Shown here: positions 16,825 through 26,500 of the stretch, piece by piece | Position numbering within the stretch: position 1 is the first letter of the stretch | Layout: every line of letters starts with the position of its first letter | Assembly: GCA_964419055.1 (NCBI GenBank) | Contig: CAYQNU010000010.1 | Coordinates: forward strand, 1 to 64,000 | Source of the DNA: CAYQNU01 sp964419055 | Lineage (GTDB): Bacteria > Bacteroidota > Bacteroidia > Flavobacteriales_D > Parvicellaceae | Direction of reading: 5' to 3' | DNA: 64,000 bases | Notes under the pieces: model-generated | Seen by the model: the letters and a program-made list of their open reading frames with translations, nothing else | What the model was told of the DNA's origin: nothing | Databases searched by the model: none | Translations under genes and position numbers: made by a program

Positions 16825-18039
16825 ATGAAAATCAATCCCATAATCATTTTAATTTTTTCAACATTTTTGTTTTGGCAATGTTCAAATTCAGAAACAGATG
16901 AAAATACAGACATCGCCAACAAAACGGTATCCAATGCTACAATTAATGGGTTAATTACTGATGGTGCTGGAAAAAAAATCATCCTTTATGAATTTAAAAA
17001 TGATCAACCTAAAGCCATTGATTCAACAACAATGGATAATACAGGTGCTTTTACATTTGTAACACCTTTGGATGGTTTTGGATTTATTGGCGTGGGTGAA
17101 AGTTTTAACCAAGCTGCCCTATTATTAATAAAAGGTGGAGATGCTGTAAATTTAAAAGGTTCGTTAAATGCTTGGAATTTAAATTTTGAAATCGAAGGTT
17201 CTCCCGAAACAATTACCTTAACTGAGTATTACAAAAAACGCTATGATTTTGGGATAAAAATGCAAAATTTACAAATGCAAGCGGACACAATTGCTCCAGA
17301 TGATGAAATGGCACAAACACAAATAAAAGCTACATCAGAAGCATTATTAGCGGAGTTTGAATCCTACAAATACGAGTATATTGAGAAAAACATTAATTCA
17401 CCAGCGGTATATATTGCCTTTGCTGATATTTATGATCCTGTAAAGGATTACGATATTCTAGTTAAAATGGAAGCTACCTTAATGAAACACATGCCTGGAT
17501 CTACTTTTACCAAACAAGTTTCAGAAAAACTGGCTCAAGGAAAATCAATGCAAGAACAAGCCAACTCCTATGAAGAACAAAAAAAGATGATGGAAGCTCA
17601 ACTTTTGGCTGCTGGAATTGGCGCAGGTCTAGCTGCTCCAGAAATTGCATTGCCTAATCCAACTGGAAAAACAATCAAATTAAGTAGTTTAAAAGGAAAG
17701 GTAGTTTTATTAGACTTTTGGGCATCTTGGTGTAAGCCTTGTAGAATGGAAAACCCTGCTGTTGTTAAATTATATAATGAATATAAAGATAAGGGATTTA
17801 CTGTTTACAGCGTTTCCTTTGATGATCAAAAGGAGAATTGGACTGCTGCTATTCAAACCGATGGATTAGTTTGGCCTAATCACGTAAGTGATCTCAAAGG
17901 CTGGCAATCTGCAGCAGGAGCAACGTATATGGTTCAGAGTATTCCTCAGACCTTTTTGATTGATGCAGATGGCAAGATAATTGCGGTTGGATTGCGCTCT
18001 GATGAATTAGCCATTAAATTAAAAGAAATTTTCGGTTAA
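16825..18039 (+). CDS. TlpA-like thioredoxin lipoprotein with DUF4369-type N-terminus
   Basis: A 404-residue periplasmic lipoprotein (lipobox FWQC, Cys19). Residues about 35-130 form a DUF4369-like beta domain (ATINGLITDGAGKKIILYEF), a helical linker covers about 135-265, and residues about 270-404 are a TlpA/AhpC-TSA-type thioredoxin fold. The redox site is WASWCKPCRM with Cys303 and Cys306; the cis-Pro loop is QSIPQTFLID. Such Bacteroidota proteins act as extracytoplasmic thiol-disulfide oxidoreductases, often inferred to be reductases for cytochrome maturation or surface proteins. The neighbour at 18068 is a paralogue of the same architecture. Function beyond disulfide exchange is not established. 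Confidence 0.9.
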   Translation: MKINPIIILIFSTFLFWQCSNSETDENTDIANKTVSNATINGLITDGAGKKIILYEFKNDQPKAIDSTTMDNTGAFTFVTPLDGFGFIGVGESFNQAALLLIKGGDAVNLKGSLNAWNLNFEIEGSPETITLTEYYKKRYDFGIKMQNLQMQADTIAPDDEMAQTQIKATSEALLAEFESYKYEYIEKNINSPAVYIAFADIYDPVKDYDILVKMEATLMKHMPGSTFTKQVSEKLAQGKSMQEQANSYEEQKKMMEAQLLAAGIGAGLAAPEIALPNPTGKTIKLSSLKGKVVLLDFWASWCKPCRMENPAVVKLYNEYKDKGFTVYSVSFDDQKENWTAAIQTDGLVWPNHVSDLKGWQSAAGATYMVQSIPQTFLIDADGKIIAVGLRSDELAIKLKEIFG

Positions 18040-18067
18040 TTGAGTTATTATTATTAAATCTAGGCTT

Positions 18068-19231
18068 ATGAAATTAATTATCACAGTTTTATTATCAGCA
18101 ATAATTACTACGTATTTTTCCCAAGGAAAAAACATTGAAATAAAAGGAATTATTACAGAAGGTGCGGGCAAAAAAATCTATTTACGTACATTTGTAGGTA
18201 ACGACCAAGTAACTCTAGACTCTTGTGCAATAAGTAAAAAAGGCACTTACACACTAAAGTTAAAAGTTGGTGGACCGACCTTTTTCACCGTTTCGCTTCA
18301 ACCCGAAATTTATGCCTTGTTATTATTAGATAGTGCTACAACAGAATCTAGAGTGATCTTTAATGCCGAAGCTAATAATTTAATTGCTTCACATACTGTT
18401 CAGGGATCAAAAGAATCTATTGCTATTGCCGATTTTACAAAAAAAATGACCAAAACACGCCTTGCGTTAACCGATGTGAATAAAGCTTATTATGCTTCTT
18501 CAAGTGTTTTGGAGCGCAGCAAAATTCAATCAACCAAAGATTCTTTAGAAAGAAGTAACATAACCATCAGAAACGAATTTATCAACGAAAACTACAATTC
18601 TGTAGCAAGTATAATAGCCTTGGGTTACCTAAGTATTCCACAAGACATTGAATTCTTGAGAAAAATAGAAAAAGGATTGGCTGAAAAACATCCTACCAGT
18701 GAATTTTACATTTCTGTAAAAACTCAATTGGTTCAAATCGAGACGCAAATTAAAATGCAGGAAGAAGCCGAAAAACAACGCATTGCCAATGAGGGAAGAA
18801 ATGCCATTGGAGCCATCGCTCCTGAATTAGGAAACAATTTTAAAACTCCAACTGGACAAACAATTACCCTTGAATCATTACGAGGGAAATACGTTTTAAT
18901 TGACTTTTGGGCTTCTTGGTGCGGACCATGTAGAAAAGAGAATCCAAATGTAGTGGCGCTCTATAAAAAATATCAAGATGCAGGATTCACCATTTACAGT
19001 GTTTCTTTAGATAAATCAAAGGAAGCATGGGAAAAAGCCATTATCCAAGACGGTTTGATTTGGCCCTCACATATAAGTGATTTAAAACAATGGCAAACAG
19101 AAGCTACTCAAATATATGGTTTCAATGGCATTCCTTTCACGGTGCTTATCGATAAAGAAGGAAAAATCATTGAAAAAAATCTAAGAGGAGCTCAATTGGA
19201 TGAAAAGTTAAAATCCATTTTCGGATTTTAG
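18068..19231 (+). CDS. TlpA-like thioredoxin, second copy
   Basis: A 387-residue paralogue of the preceding gene with the same order: DUF4369-like domain (about 25-120), helical linker (about 125-250) and thioredoxin fold (about 255-387). The active site is WASWCGPCRK with Cys285 and Cys288, the cis-Pro loop NGIPFTVLID. Unlike its neighbour it has a plain signal peptide (cleavage near residue 20) with no lipobox Cys, so it should be soluble in the periplasm. The two differ also in the residues between the cysteines (KP against GP), which affects redox potential in this family. The pair arose by tandem duplication. A terminator follows at 19290. Confidence 0.9.
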   Translation: MKLIITVLLSAIITTYFSQGKNIEIKGIITEGAGKKIYLRTFVGNDQVTLDSCAISKKGTYTLKLKVGGPTFFTVSLQPEIYALLLLDSATTESRVIFNAEANNLIASHTVQGSKESIAIADFTKKMTKTRLALTDVNKAYYASSSVLERSKIQSTKDSLERSNITIRNEFINENYNSVASIIALGYLSIPQDIEFLRKIEKGLAEKHPTSEFYISVKTQLVQIETQIKMQEEAEKQRIANEGRNAIGAIAPELGNNFKTPTGQTITLESLRGKYVLIDFWASWCGPCRKENPNVVALYKKYQDAGFTIYSVSLDKSKEAWEKAIIQDGLIWPSHISDLKQWQTEATQIYGFNGIPFTVLIDKEGKIIEKNLRGAQLDEKLKSIFGF

Positions 19232-19289
19232 TTTTTCAATCATCAATTTCTTCCCTGCTCTCACCAAATTATTTCATATAATAATAACT

Positions 19290-19334
19290 TTAGCGGAAGT
19301 AAACAGTTAATGTCTACTTCCGCTAATTATTTTT
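19290..19334. terminator. Terminator overlapping the cytochrome b561 3' end
   Basis: TTAGCGGAAGTA (19290-19301) pairs perfectly with TACTTCCGCTAA (19315-19326), with a 13-base loop and a T-rich tail to 19334. The right arm lies within the last codons of the convergent cytochrome gene. It should terminate the tlpA transcript. Confidence 0.75.
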
Positions 19335-19879
19335 GATATCAATCCCTTTTCGGAAGTCATTTCAGCCCAAAGTACGCCACCGATATGTAAAACAATATAC
19401 CCTAGGAGGTAGTAAATAGAGAGTTCGTGCAGTTCTTCCATAGATTTTTTCATTTCTTTAGGTCCAAATTCTATAATGAGCCCCGTAACTAAAGAACCTA
19501 ATACGCATACATAAAAAATAATGTATACCCAAAATTGAAACCGCTGTTTACTGGTAAGACCTTTCTTTAATGGATTTTGCCAAGACATTTCACCAAAAAA
19601 GGGCAAGGTGATACGTATGGTAAAAAGTCCTACTAAAAAATAACCAATGTAAATGTGCCAAACCCACATCGGTTGTCTGATCTTTTTTGCCAATTGAATG
19701 AGTTGATCATCGTTCAAGGATTGGTCGGTAGTGCTCAAATATTCCTTAATGATATCCGCTACATTATTTTTATTCATCCAAGTTAATCTTAGAAAAATAG
19801 TTGCTAATAACGCCATCATTGAAAAGGCTATTAGCCAATGCATTATGCGATACAGTTTTGAATAGTTTTTTGTTTCCAC
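19307..19879 (-). CDS. Cytochrome b561-family membrane protein
   Basis: A 190-residue integral membrane protein with four hydrophobic helices (about residues 12-32, 73-94, 112-132, 148-170). Histidines that could ligate two hemes lie at His14 in the RIMHWLIAF motif, in MWVWHIYIGYF, and in the last helix region (LHELSIYYLLGYIVLHIGG). This layout matches the cytochrome b561/Ni-Fe-hydrogenase b-type subunit family, which passes electrons across the inner membrane. The extra 40-residue segment between helices 1 and 2 (about 33-72) is longer than in the simplest members. It stands alone, so the electron donor and acceptor are unknown. Confidence 0.85.
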   Translation of the reverse strand: METKNYSKLYRIMHWLIAFSMMALLATIFLRLTWMNKNNVADIIKEYLSTTDQSLNDDQLIQLAKKIRQPMWVWHIYIGYFLVGLFTIRITLPFFGEMSWQNPLKKGLTSKQRFQFWVYIIFYVCVLGSLVTGLIIEFGPKEMKKSMEELHELSIYYLLGYIVLHIGGVLWAEMTSEKGLISKIISGSRH

Positions 19880-19895
19880 TTATTCTTTTTTTTTT

Positions 19896-19967
19896 AGATG
19901 CTAGACGCTAGATTTTAGATGTTAGACAAATTGTCAAATCAATTAGACTCTTTAAGCTAGACGCTAG
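19896..19967. repeat. Short intergenic repeat cluster with GCTAGACGCTAG
   Basis: GCTAGACGCTAG occurs at 19900-19911 and again at 19956-19967, with degenerate TTTAGATG-TTAGAC copies between. The second copy runs into the stop codon of the next gene. It looks like slippage-derived or dispersed intergenic repeat material. Confidence 0.6.
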
Positions 19968-22531
19968 TCTTTTATTAAGGTAATTGTTTTTGTTTCGTTT
20001 GGTGTTGTGCATTTCACAACATACATTCCGTTTGCAAAGGAAGTCAAATTAAATTCATATTGTGTTACATCATTCATAATGTGTTTCATTAACACTCTTC
20101 CAAACAAATCAGCTATTACAATTTCAACTGACTTTATTTCATTTGGCAATTTCAATGTAAACATCCCGTTAGTTGGGTTTGGAAAAAGGCTAAGGTTTGC
20201 CATTTCATTTTCTTCTGTTATTCCTACTGAGTTTACGAGCACACATGCAGAAGTATTCTGACAATTACCTTCAGAAATTTGTACTGCATAATTACCGTTT
20301 TGAGAGGGTAAATAAGCAGCTGCATTGGCTCCTGAAATGGGAGAAAATGCATTGTCACAATCTAACCATTGATAACTGGTGGCTGAGGTGTTATTGGCTG
20401 CAATCAAAATACCAACTGTATTAGTTGAAGCATCAATTTGATTGGCAATAAATAAATTGGTGTTTACCGTACTATCGCAACCTAATGCAGAAAACAATAC
20501 ATCTACATAATTTCCCGAAGTGGAATAAACAGACGAACCCACTGTAATCGATTCCCCAAAACACAATTGAACCGTTTGATTATTTATAATAGGATTCAAA
20601 ACCGTCAAGTTAGTGATAACCGTGCTGTCGTTATTATTTATATCCGTTAACACATCAATATAATTGCCCGAAGTAGTGTAAATATTTGAACCTACCATTA
20701 GCGATTCACCATTGCACAACGTAATTTGCTGTGAAACAACATTTCCAAAATAACCAAAAGTAAAGAGTCCTAAATTACTTTGAGGTGCGCTAGAAACAAC
20801 TGATCCACTTCCATTTCCGGTGCAAGTTCCTGATGCCGAACTAGTAACATTATCCCAAGATGCACCATTATATCTTGTAATAGTGGTGGCAGCACAATCT
20901 GATATTCCACTCAAAGCTGCATCTTCCCAATACAATTCAACAGTAGGATTGTCAGCAGGAATAGATTTTTCTATATTCCAATATTCAAAAGCACTTACTG
21001 CACTTAAAGGCGAATTCACTACTGTTGTATTTGCCGCTGTATTATCAAAATATTCGGCAGTCATTTCACTAGAAACTAATGAAGGTGCTGATATTCCCAT
21101 TCTTCTCCATTTGCCATTTTTACCTATTGGGAAAACAAAAGCCGTATTTCCTATTTTTTTCATTGGACCGTTTACAAAACTAACCGCTGAACCCGATGAA
21201 GCCGCAGCAGTTGCGGTTAATGAAAGTATATTTGCTGATGTTGTAAATAATGCTCCATTCGTTAATATAAGGTTATTAGCAACAGACACAGGATGATTTA
21301 AGGTAACTCCACTGTTATTATTAATTTCGATAGAAGCGAAGGTAATCGTTGTAGCACCACTTATTGATTGTGGTGTAGATCCATTAAATGTTACTTTATT
21401 GGATGTAGGATTAAAGGCTCCCAATTTTGAAAAATCACCATTTACAAAAATCTCAAAAGGAGCCGTGTGGTTCAATGCTTTGCTGGAAGCCACTGTCAGG
21501 TCATTAAAAATATATTTTCCTGTACCTAATAAATTAGTTGTACCATCACATAATACTAAACCATTGGAAGCATAAAATACGCCTACATTATTCCAGTTAT
21601 GTGTACCACTTAATTTAAAAATACTTATTCCAGCTTGTTTGATCGAATCGGTAACATTTATCAAATCAATTGAGGTTCCATTAAAATTAAAAGCACTGGT
21701 ACCTTTTATATCCAAGAGCATATTAACCGTACTCAAGGGAAGATTGGAAATAGCTCCATTTATAGTTGTAGTACCTCCTGTGGTAATGAATTTGGGCGTT
21801 CCAGTACCAGGTGCAGCTCCAAACCAAACCAAATCTCCATTAAGGGTAAATGTACCTCCGTTTACTACTATCGTTGGTTGAAAATTACCAGCTTCATTTT
21901 CTAATGCCACTTCCCCTGAAATGGTCACTACTCCCCCATTTTGCTCAAAATAGGAAGACCCATTCACATCTCCATCTGCCAAAGCCATTACTTGTCCCAC
22001 ATTCACTACCCCATCATTGACAATGATTTTTCCTCCACCATCCATTAGCAAACGCTCATTGGTAGTTACACTTCCATTATTAATAGTGATCAGTGCATCA
22101 ATACCCGAAATCAAGCGTTGACCTACATTCACTGTACCTCCATTAACTGTTATTTCTCCTGCTAAATCAGCTATTAATCTGCCGTTTCCACCAAAATTAA
22201 CACTAAAAGTGCCTTGGTTAACTATTATTTCAGAATTGGCATCCAATACATTCACATCATCAGAAGTGGTTAGATTAGCACCTATAGTTAAAACGGCTCC
22301 GTTTAGCAACTGCATATCACTTACCGTGAATGTGGAATTAGAACTAATTATGGGCGAAAACGCTCCACCCGTATAATTTAATGGATTAATCGTAATGGAA
22401 GCTCCATTAGAAGGTGTTGCTGACCAATTGCCACTCGTATTCCAATCGGAGCTCACGGCTCCTGTCCAGTTTTGAGCCGTTATCGTTTGACTCAATACTA
22501 ATAAACTAAAAATTACCTTTATTTTTTTCAT
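19964..22531 (-). CDS. T9SS-exported cell-surface beta-helix protein
   Basis: An 855-residue secreted protein. The ATG at 22531 opens a clean signal peptide (cleavage after ITAQ, about residue 20); an upstream start at 22567 would add 12 residues with no purpose. Residues about 60-300 are Gly/Asn-rich repeats of the type seen in autotransporter-like beta-helices (repeated 'VNGGTxxVNG' units). Two near-identical modules at about 650-740 repeat QITLCNGESLMVGSNIYTTS and TVQLCFGESITVGSSVYSTS. The last 75 residues form a type A T9SS sorting domain: FPNPTNGMFTLKL, then DLFGRVLMK and FANGMYVVKC. It should be exported across the outer membrane by the T9SS and attached to the surface, and is a candidate adhesin. 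Exact ligand unknown. Confidence 0.9.
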   Translation of the reverse strand: MKKIKVIFSLLVLSQTITAQNWTGAVSSDWNTSGNWSATPSNGASITINPLNYTGGAFSPIISSNSTFTVSDMQLLNGAVLTIGANLTTSDDVNVLDANSEIIVNQGTFSVNFGGNGRLIADLAGEITVNGGTVNVGQRLISGIDALITINNGSVTTNERLLMDGGGKIIVNDGVVNVGQVMALADGDVNGSSYFEQNGGVVTISGEVALENEAGNFQPTIVVNGGTFTLNGDLVWFGAAPGTGTPKFITTGGTTTINGAISNLPLSTVNMLLDIKGTSAFNFNGTSIDLINVTDSIKQAGISIFKLSGTHNWNNVGVFYASNGLVLCDGTTNLLGTGKYIFNDLTVASSKALNHTAPFEIFVNGDFSKLGAFNPTSNKVTFNGSTPQSISGATTITFASIEINNNSGVTLNHPVSVANNLILTNGALFTTSANILSLTATAAASSGSAVSFVNGPMKKIGNTAFVFPIGKNGKWRRMGISAPSLVSSEMTAEYFDNTAANTTVVNSPLSAVSAFEYWNIEKSIPADNPTVELYWEDAALSGISDCAATTITRYNGASWDNVTSSASGTCTGNGSGSVVSSAPQSNLGLFTFGYFGNVVSQQITLCNGESLMVGSNIYTTSGNYIDVLTDINNNDSTVITNLTVLNPIINNQTVQLCFGESITVGSSVYSTSGNYVDVLFSALGCDSTVNTNLFIANQIDASTNTVGILIAANNTSATSYQWLDCDNAFSPISGANAAAYLPSQNGNYAVQISEGNCQNTSACVLVNSVGITEENEMANLSLFPNPTNGMFTLKLPNEIKSVEIVIADLFGRVLMKHIMNDVTQYEFNLTSFANGMYVVKCTTPNETKTITLIKD

Positions 22532-22674
22532 ATGTATTTTGTTTTTAAATGTTATATGGAATCGCAAAACGAAGTTATTTTCATTTATGTTTGTTTCGAA
22601 AATTATTTCGTTATGATTATTTCAAATTTACTTATTTTTCTTGATTGATTATTTACTTTAATTGTATTCTTTAT

Positions 22675-23553
22675 TTACTTCATTTTTACAAAAACAACTT
22701 GACCTACTTTAAGCGTATGCTTAAAGGTTGGGTCAATCAATGCGATTACCTTTACCGTTCCAGTGGTCATATCAATTTGGTTGGTTATAGCCGAAATTGT
22801 TGCTGTATTGTTTTCTGTTATCCCCATATTTTGTTGAGTGGAAAAGGTCAAATTATCACCTAGTTTAAGTGTATTCATTTGGTTTGAAGGCACCAACAAT
22901 TCAAGGTAAACTTGTTCGGTATCTACCACTGTTGCCAATAATTGATTCGCCCCAACGCTTTGGCCTAAATTTGCTGTTAAACTGGTCAAATAGCCTCCTA
23001 TTTGAGCATAAATGTTAACCTGTTTTTGAAGTTGACCTTTATCGATATTCATCAATGAAAATCCGAGTGATTCCAAGTAACTTTTATTTCCTTCAAATTG
23101 TGCTTGGCTGTTTTTAAAATTGAACGTGGCTTGTTCCAATTCTTTTTTAGATACACTTTTCGAATCAAACAAATCTTGAATGCGTGTCATTTCTTTTTGA
23201 TGCAATTCTAACTGAGCTTTAGAAGATAAATAGTCCATTTGCAATTTGCTAAATTCTGGTGAAGTAATCGAAAAGAGTAATTGACCTTTTTTTACATACT
23301 GACCAGGCGTTACAGCAATGTCTTGAATAAATCCATTAGCTTTAGAATACACATCTAACATTGATTTTGGTGGCACTTTTACGTAGCCTGTTATGTTGAT
23401 TGAATTTTTAACGGGGCTTTCAACCTCATCTTTTACTAAGATGTCTGCCGTATTTTCTGATTTTGTTTCTTTTTGTTCTGAAGTAGTGGTTGATTCTTGT
23501 TCACTACATGACATCAATGTCATTAAAGTGATGATATATACTATTGTTTTCAT
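22675..23553 (-). CDS. RND efflux periplasmic adaptor lipoprotein, CusB/HlyD type
   Basis: A 292-residue membrane-fusion protein. Lipobox LMSC gives a lipidated Cys16. The biotinyl-lipoyl half-domain is visible as DVYSKANGFIQDIAVTPGQY (about 65-85) and its second half as IYAQIGGYLTSLTANLGQSV (about 177-196), with the alpha-hairpin (about 95-170) between them. The beta-barrel domain follows, ending LIDPTFKHTLKVGQVVFVKM. It should join the CzcA-like pump to its outer-membrane channel in the periplasm. It lies 32 bases downstream of the pump gene in the same direction. Slightly shorter than CusB because the long N-terminal and C-terminal metal-binding parts are absent. Confidence 0.93.
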   Translation of the reverse strand: MKTIVYIITLMTLMSCSEQESTTTSEQKETKSENTADILVKDEVESPVKNSINITGYVKVPPKSMLDVYSKANGFIQDIAVTPGQYVKKGQLLFSITSPEFSKLQMDYLSSKAQLELHQKEMTRIQDLFDSKSVSKKELEQATFNFKNSQAQFEGNKSYLESLGFSLMNIDKGQLQKQVNIYAQIGGYLTSLTANLGQSVGANQLLATVVDTEQVYLELLVPSNQMNTLKLGDNLTFSTQQNMGITENNTATISAITNQIDMTTGTVKVIALIDPTFKHTLKVGQVVFVKMK

Positions 23554-23585
23554 ATCTTACTAATTTTGTTTTATAGTTAATGGGA

Positions 23586-26500
23586 TTAAAAATTTAATGC
23601 TGTCAAATAATCACGTTTTATTACATTACAATTGTATTCTTGAATGAGTGTGAGATAATCCATTTGGTACTGCATCAAAAACCGAATTTGTTGAGCATAA
23701 TCAAGTTGATTGATGGCTCCATTTTTTAATAAATCATTGAGGTTATTCAATGCATTGTCTACATCATTTGTTAGCGATTTATATTGATCCAATAAGGTGT
23801 TTTGTTGCACTAGTTTTTCATTCAATGCCACGAGTTCATTATTTAGTTGAACTTGTTTGTTTTCAATAACCGCTTCTTGTTCATCTATGGCAATGGTTTG
23901 TTGAGCCACACGTTGGTTTATCCCAGTTGCAAATAGCGGAATGGTTACACCAACTCTCACCCCTTGAAAATTACTAACACGTTCTAATGATTGGTTAAAA
24001 TATCCCACTCCAATGGAAGGCATTTTTTCATTGGAAACCATTTCTTTTTGAAGTTCGAGTTGAGAAATATAAGCCTTATCCGACTGGGTTAAAATATCCA
24101 CCACCGAATCTGATTCTGTTTTTATAGTTGCTATAACCAATGGAATGTATTGAAAATTATATTCATTTGAAATACCCGAAATGGTTCTCAAAGCTAAAAC
24201 CGTTTCTTGCTGAAAGTTAACCCATTGCAACTGCGCTCTATTCAATTCCATCAACAATTGTTGAATAACTAATTTTTCGGTTAATGAAATATGCCCAACT
24301 TTGAATTGATTTTGAGCAACAGTATCCGCGTTTCGAGCTGCTTCAATAAATTTTGCTAGATAGTTTTGTGCCGATTGAGCCAGCAACAAATCTTGATAGG
24401 TTGTTTTTATGTACCAAGTAATTTGTCGTTCGAGTAGTGCTTTTTTACTTTCAGAGTAAGTTACTCCAGATTGCGCCCACTCTTTTTGAGCTCCAATTGC
24501 CCAAGGTTTACCTAAATCTTGAAATATTTCCGCTTGATAATCTACCCCAGAATAGTTTATTTGGCCAAATTGACCCATTACTTCAGTGGGTTGTAATAGG
24601 TAAGCTCTTTTTTTCTCAACTTCCCAATATTGTTTTTCAAAATCTACTTTTTTGAGTTCAATATTATTGGTAATGGCCAATTTTATCAATTGTTCTTCAT
24701 TGATAATTTGTTGCCCATAAAAAGAAGATCCTATAGCCATCAATACTAAGGTGGTTACTGTTGGTGCTACTCTTCTTTGTTTTCGTGGAGTACGTTTTTG
24801 TTCAACCAATAAATATACAGCTGGCAAAACGAGTAAAGTTAGTAACGTTGAAGTGATCAAACCACCGATTACCACAGTGGCTAAAGGCCGTTGTACTTCA
24901 GCACCATTGGTTGTTGAAAGCGCCATAGGTAAAAAACCTAAAGAAGCTACCAAAGCTGTCATTAACACAGGTCTTAAACGTGATTTGGAACCGTGGAGAA
25001 TGGTATTAAACAAATCGTTTTCTGAATGTTTTATTCTTATAAACTCATTCATCAACACCAATCCATTTAAAACAGCCACTCCAAAAAGTGCAATAAATCC
25101 AATTCCAGCCGAAATACTAAAAGGCATCCCTCTAAATTCCAACGCCATAATACCTCCAATAGCCGAAAGTGGTACAGCAATAAAAATAACTAAGGCCTGT
25201 TTTAAAGAACTAAAGGCAAAATACAGAATGACAATAATAAGCAGCAGAGCAATTGGAACGGCTATAGATAAACGTGCCGTTGCGTGTTGCAAATTTTCAA
25301 AAGTTCCACCATACTTTACTGTATAGCCAGGAGGCAAATTCAATTCGTCATCTAATTTTGATTGAATTTCTTTTACCAATGACGCCACATCTCTATCTCT
25401 TACATTCACCCCAATGGTGATTCTACGTTGTGCATTTTCTCTAGAAATTTGCATAGGTCCTATGGTTTCTTCTGCAATAACTAATTGTGACAGCGCTATG
25501 TTTTGTCCCATTTTATTCACAACATACAGCCTACTCAAATCCAATTCATTTATAGCTTCTTTGTCTAATCGTACCACTAAATCAAAACGTCTTTCATTCT
25601 CAAATACAGCACCCACATAATTTCCTGCATAGGCGCTACTTATAGCATTATTGACTTGTTTTACATCAACAGAAAGTAAGGATAATTGCGGCCAATTCAT
25701 TTTTAGTTTGACTTGTTTCAATCCTTCCGTTACTTCCATTTTTACATCTGCTGCACCTTGAATACCTTCAATTAGTTGTGACGCTTTTTCACCCAATTGG
25801 GCCAATTGTCCCATATCTTCACCATAAATTTGAATGGCGACATCAGCTTTTGAACCCGTCATTAATTCATTAAAACGCAATTGTATGGGTTGTGAAAACT
25901 CAATACTCACACCTTCGGCTTCCAAATGTGCCAGTTTCTCAATCATTTTATTGATGAGTTCTTGACGTGTAGCTACAGATTCCCATTCTTCCATATCCTT
26001 AAGAATAACCATAACATCGGAATTTTCGATGGCCATAGGATCGGTTGGCACTTCAGCTGTTCCGATTTTTGACACTACGTGTTTCACTTCTGGAAAATTG
26101 TCTTTCAATAGTTGTTCAATTGTTGAACACGTTTCGATACTTCGCGTCAAGGAACTACCTGGCTCAATGTTTACCTGTATTGCCAAATCTCCTTCTTCCA
26201 AGGTGGGTATAAATTCTGAACCCATTCTTGAGAAAAAGACAAAACTGACAATTAAGAAAGTAAAAGCAATACCTACCACTACTTTTGGAACTGACAATGA
26301 TTTAGTAAGAATGGGTATATATAATTTTTGAAGACCTCTTTCTAATTTGTCAGCAAAGGAGTTTCCACTTCCGATTTTTTTACTCAAAAACAAAGAAGAA
26401 ACCACTGGAACGTAGGTCAATGTAAGAAATAATGAGCCTAAAACGGCAAAACTAACCGTCTGCGCCATCGGAACAAACATTTTCCCTTCGATACCATTCA

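Noticed and set aside
20820..21296. 158-codon plus-strand frame inside the T9SS protein gene
   Set aside because: It is the antisense shadow of a long, well-supported protein with repeats that keep stops out of the opposite frame.
24751..25326. 191-codon plus-strand frame inside the metal pump gene
   Set aside because: It lies antisense to conserved pump and linker sequence; composition and lack of domains mark it as a shadow.
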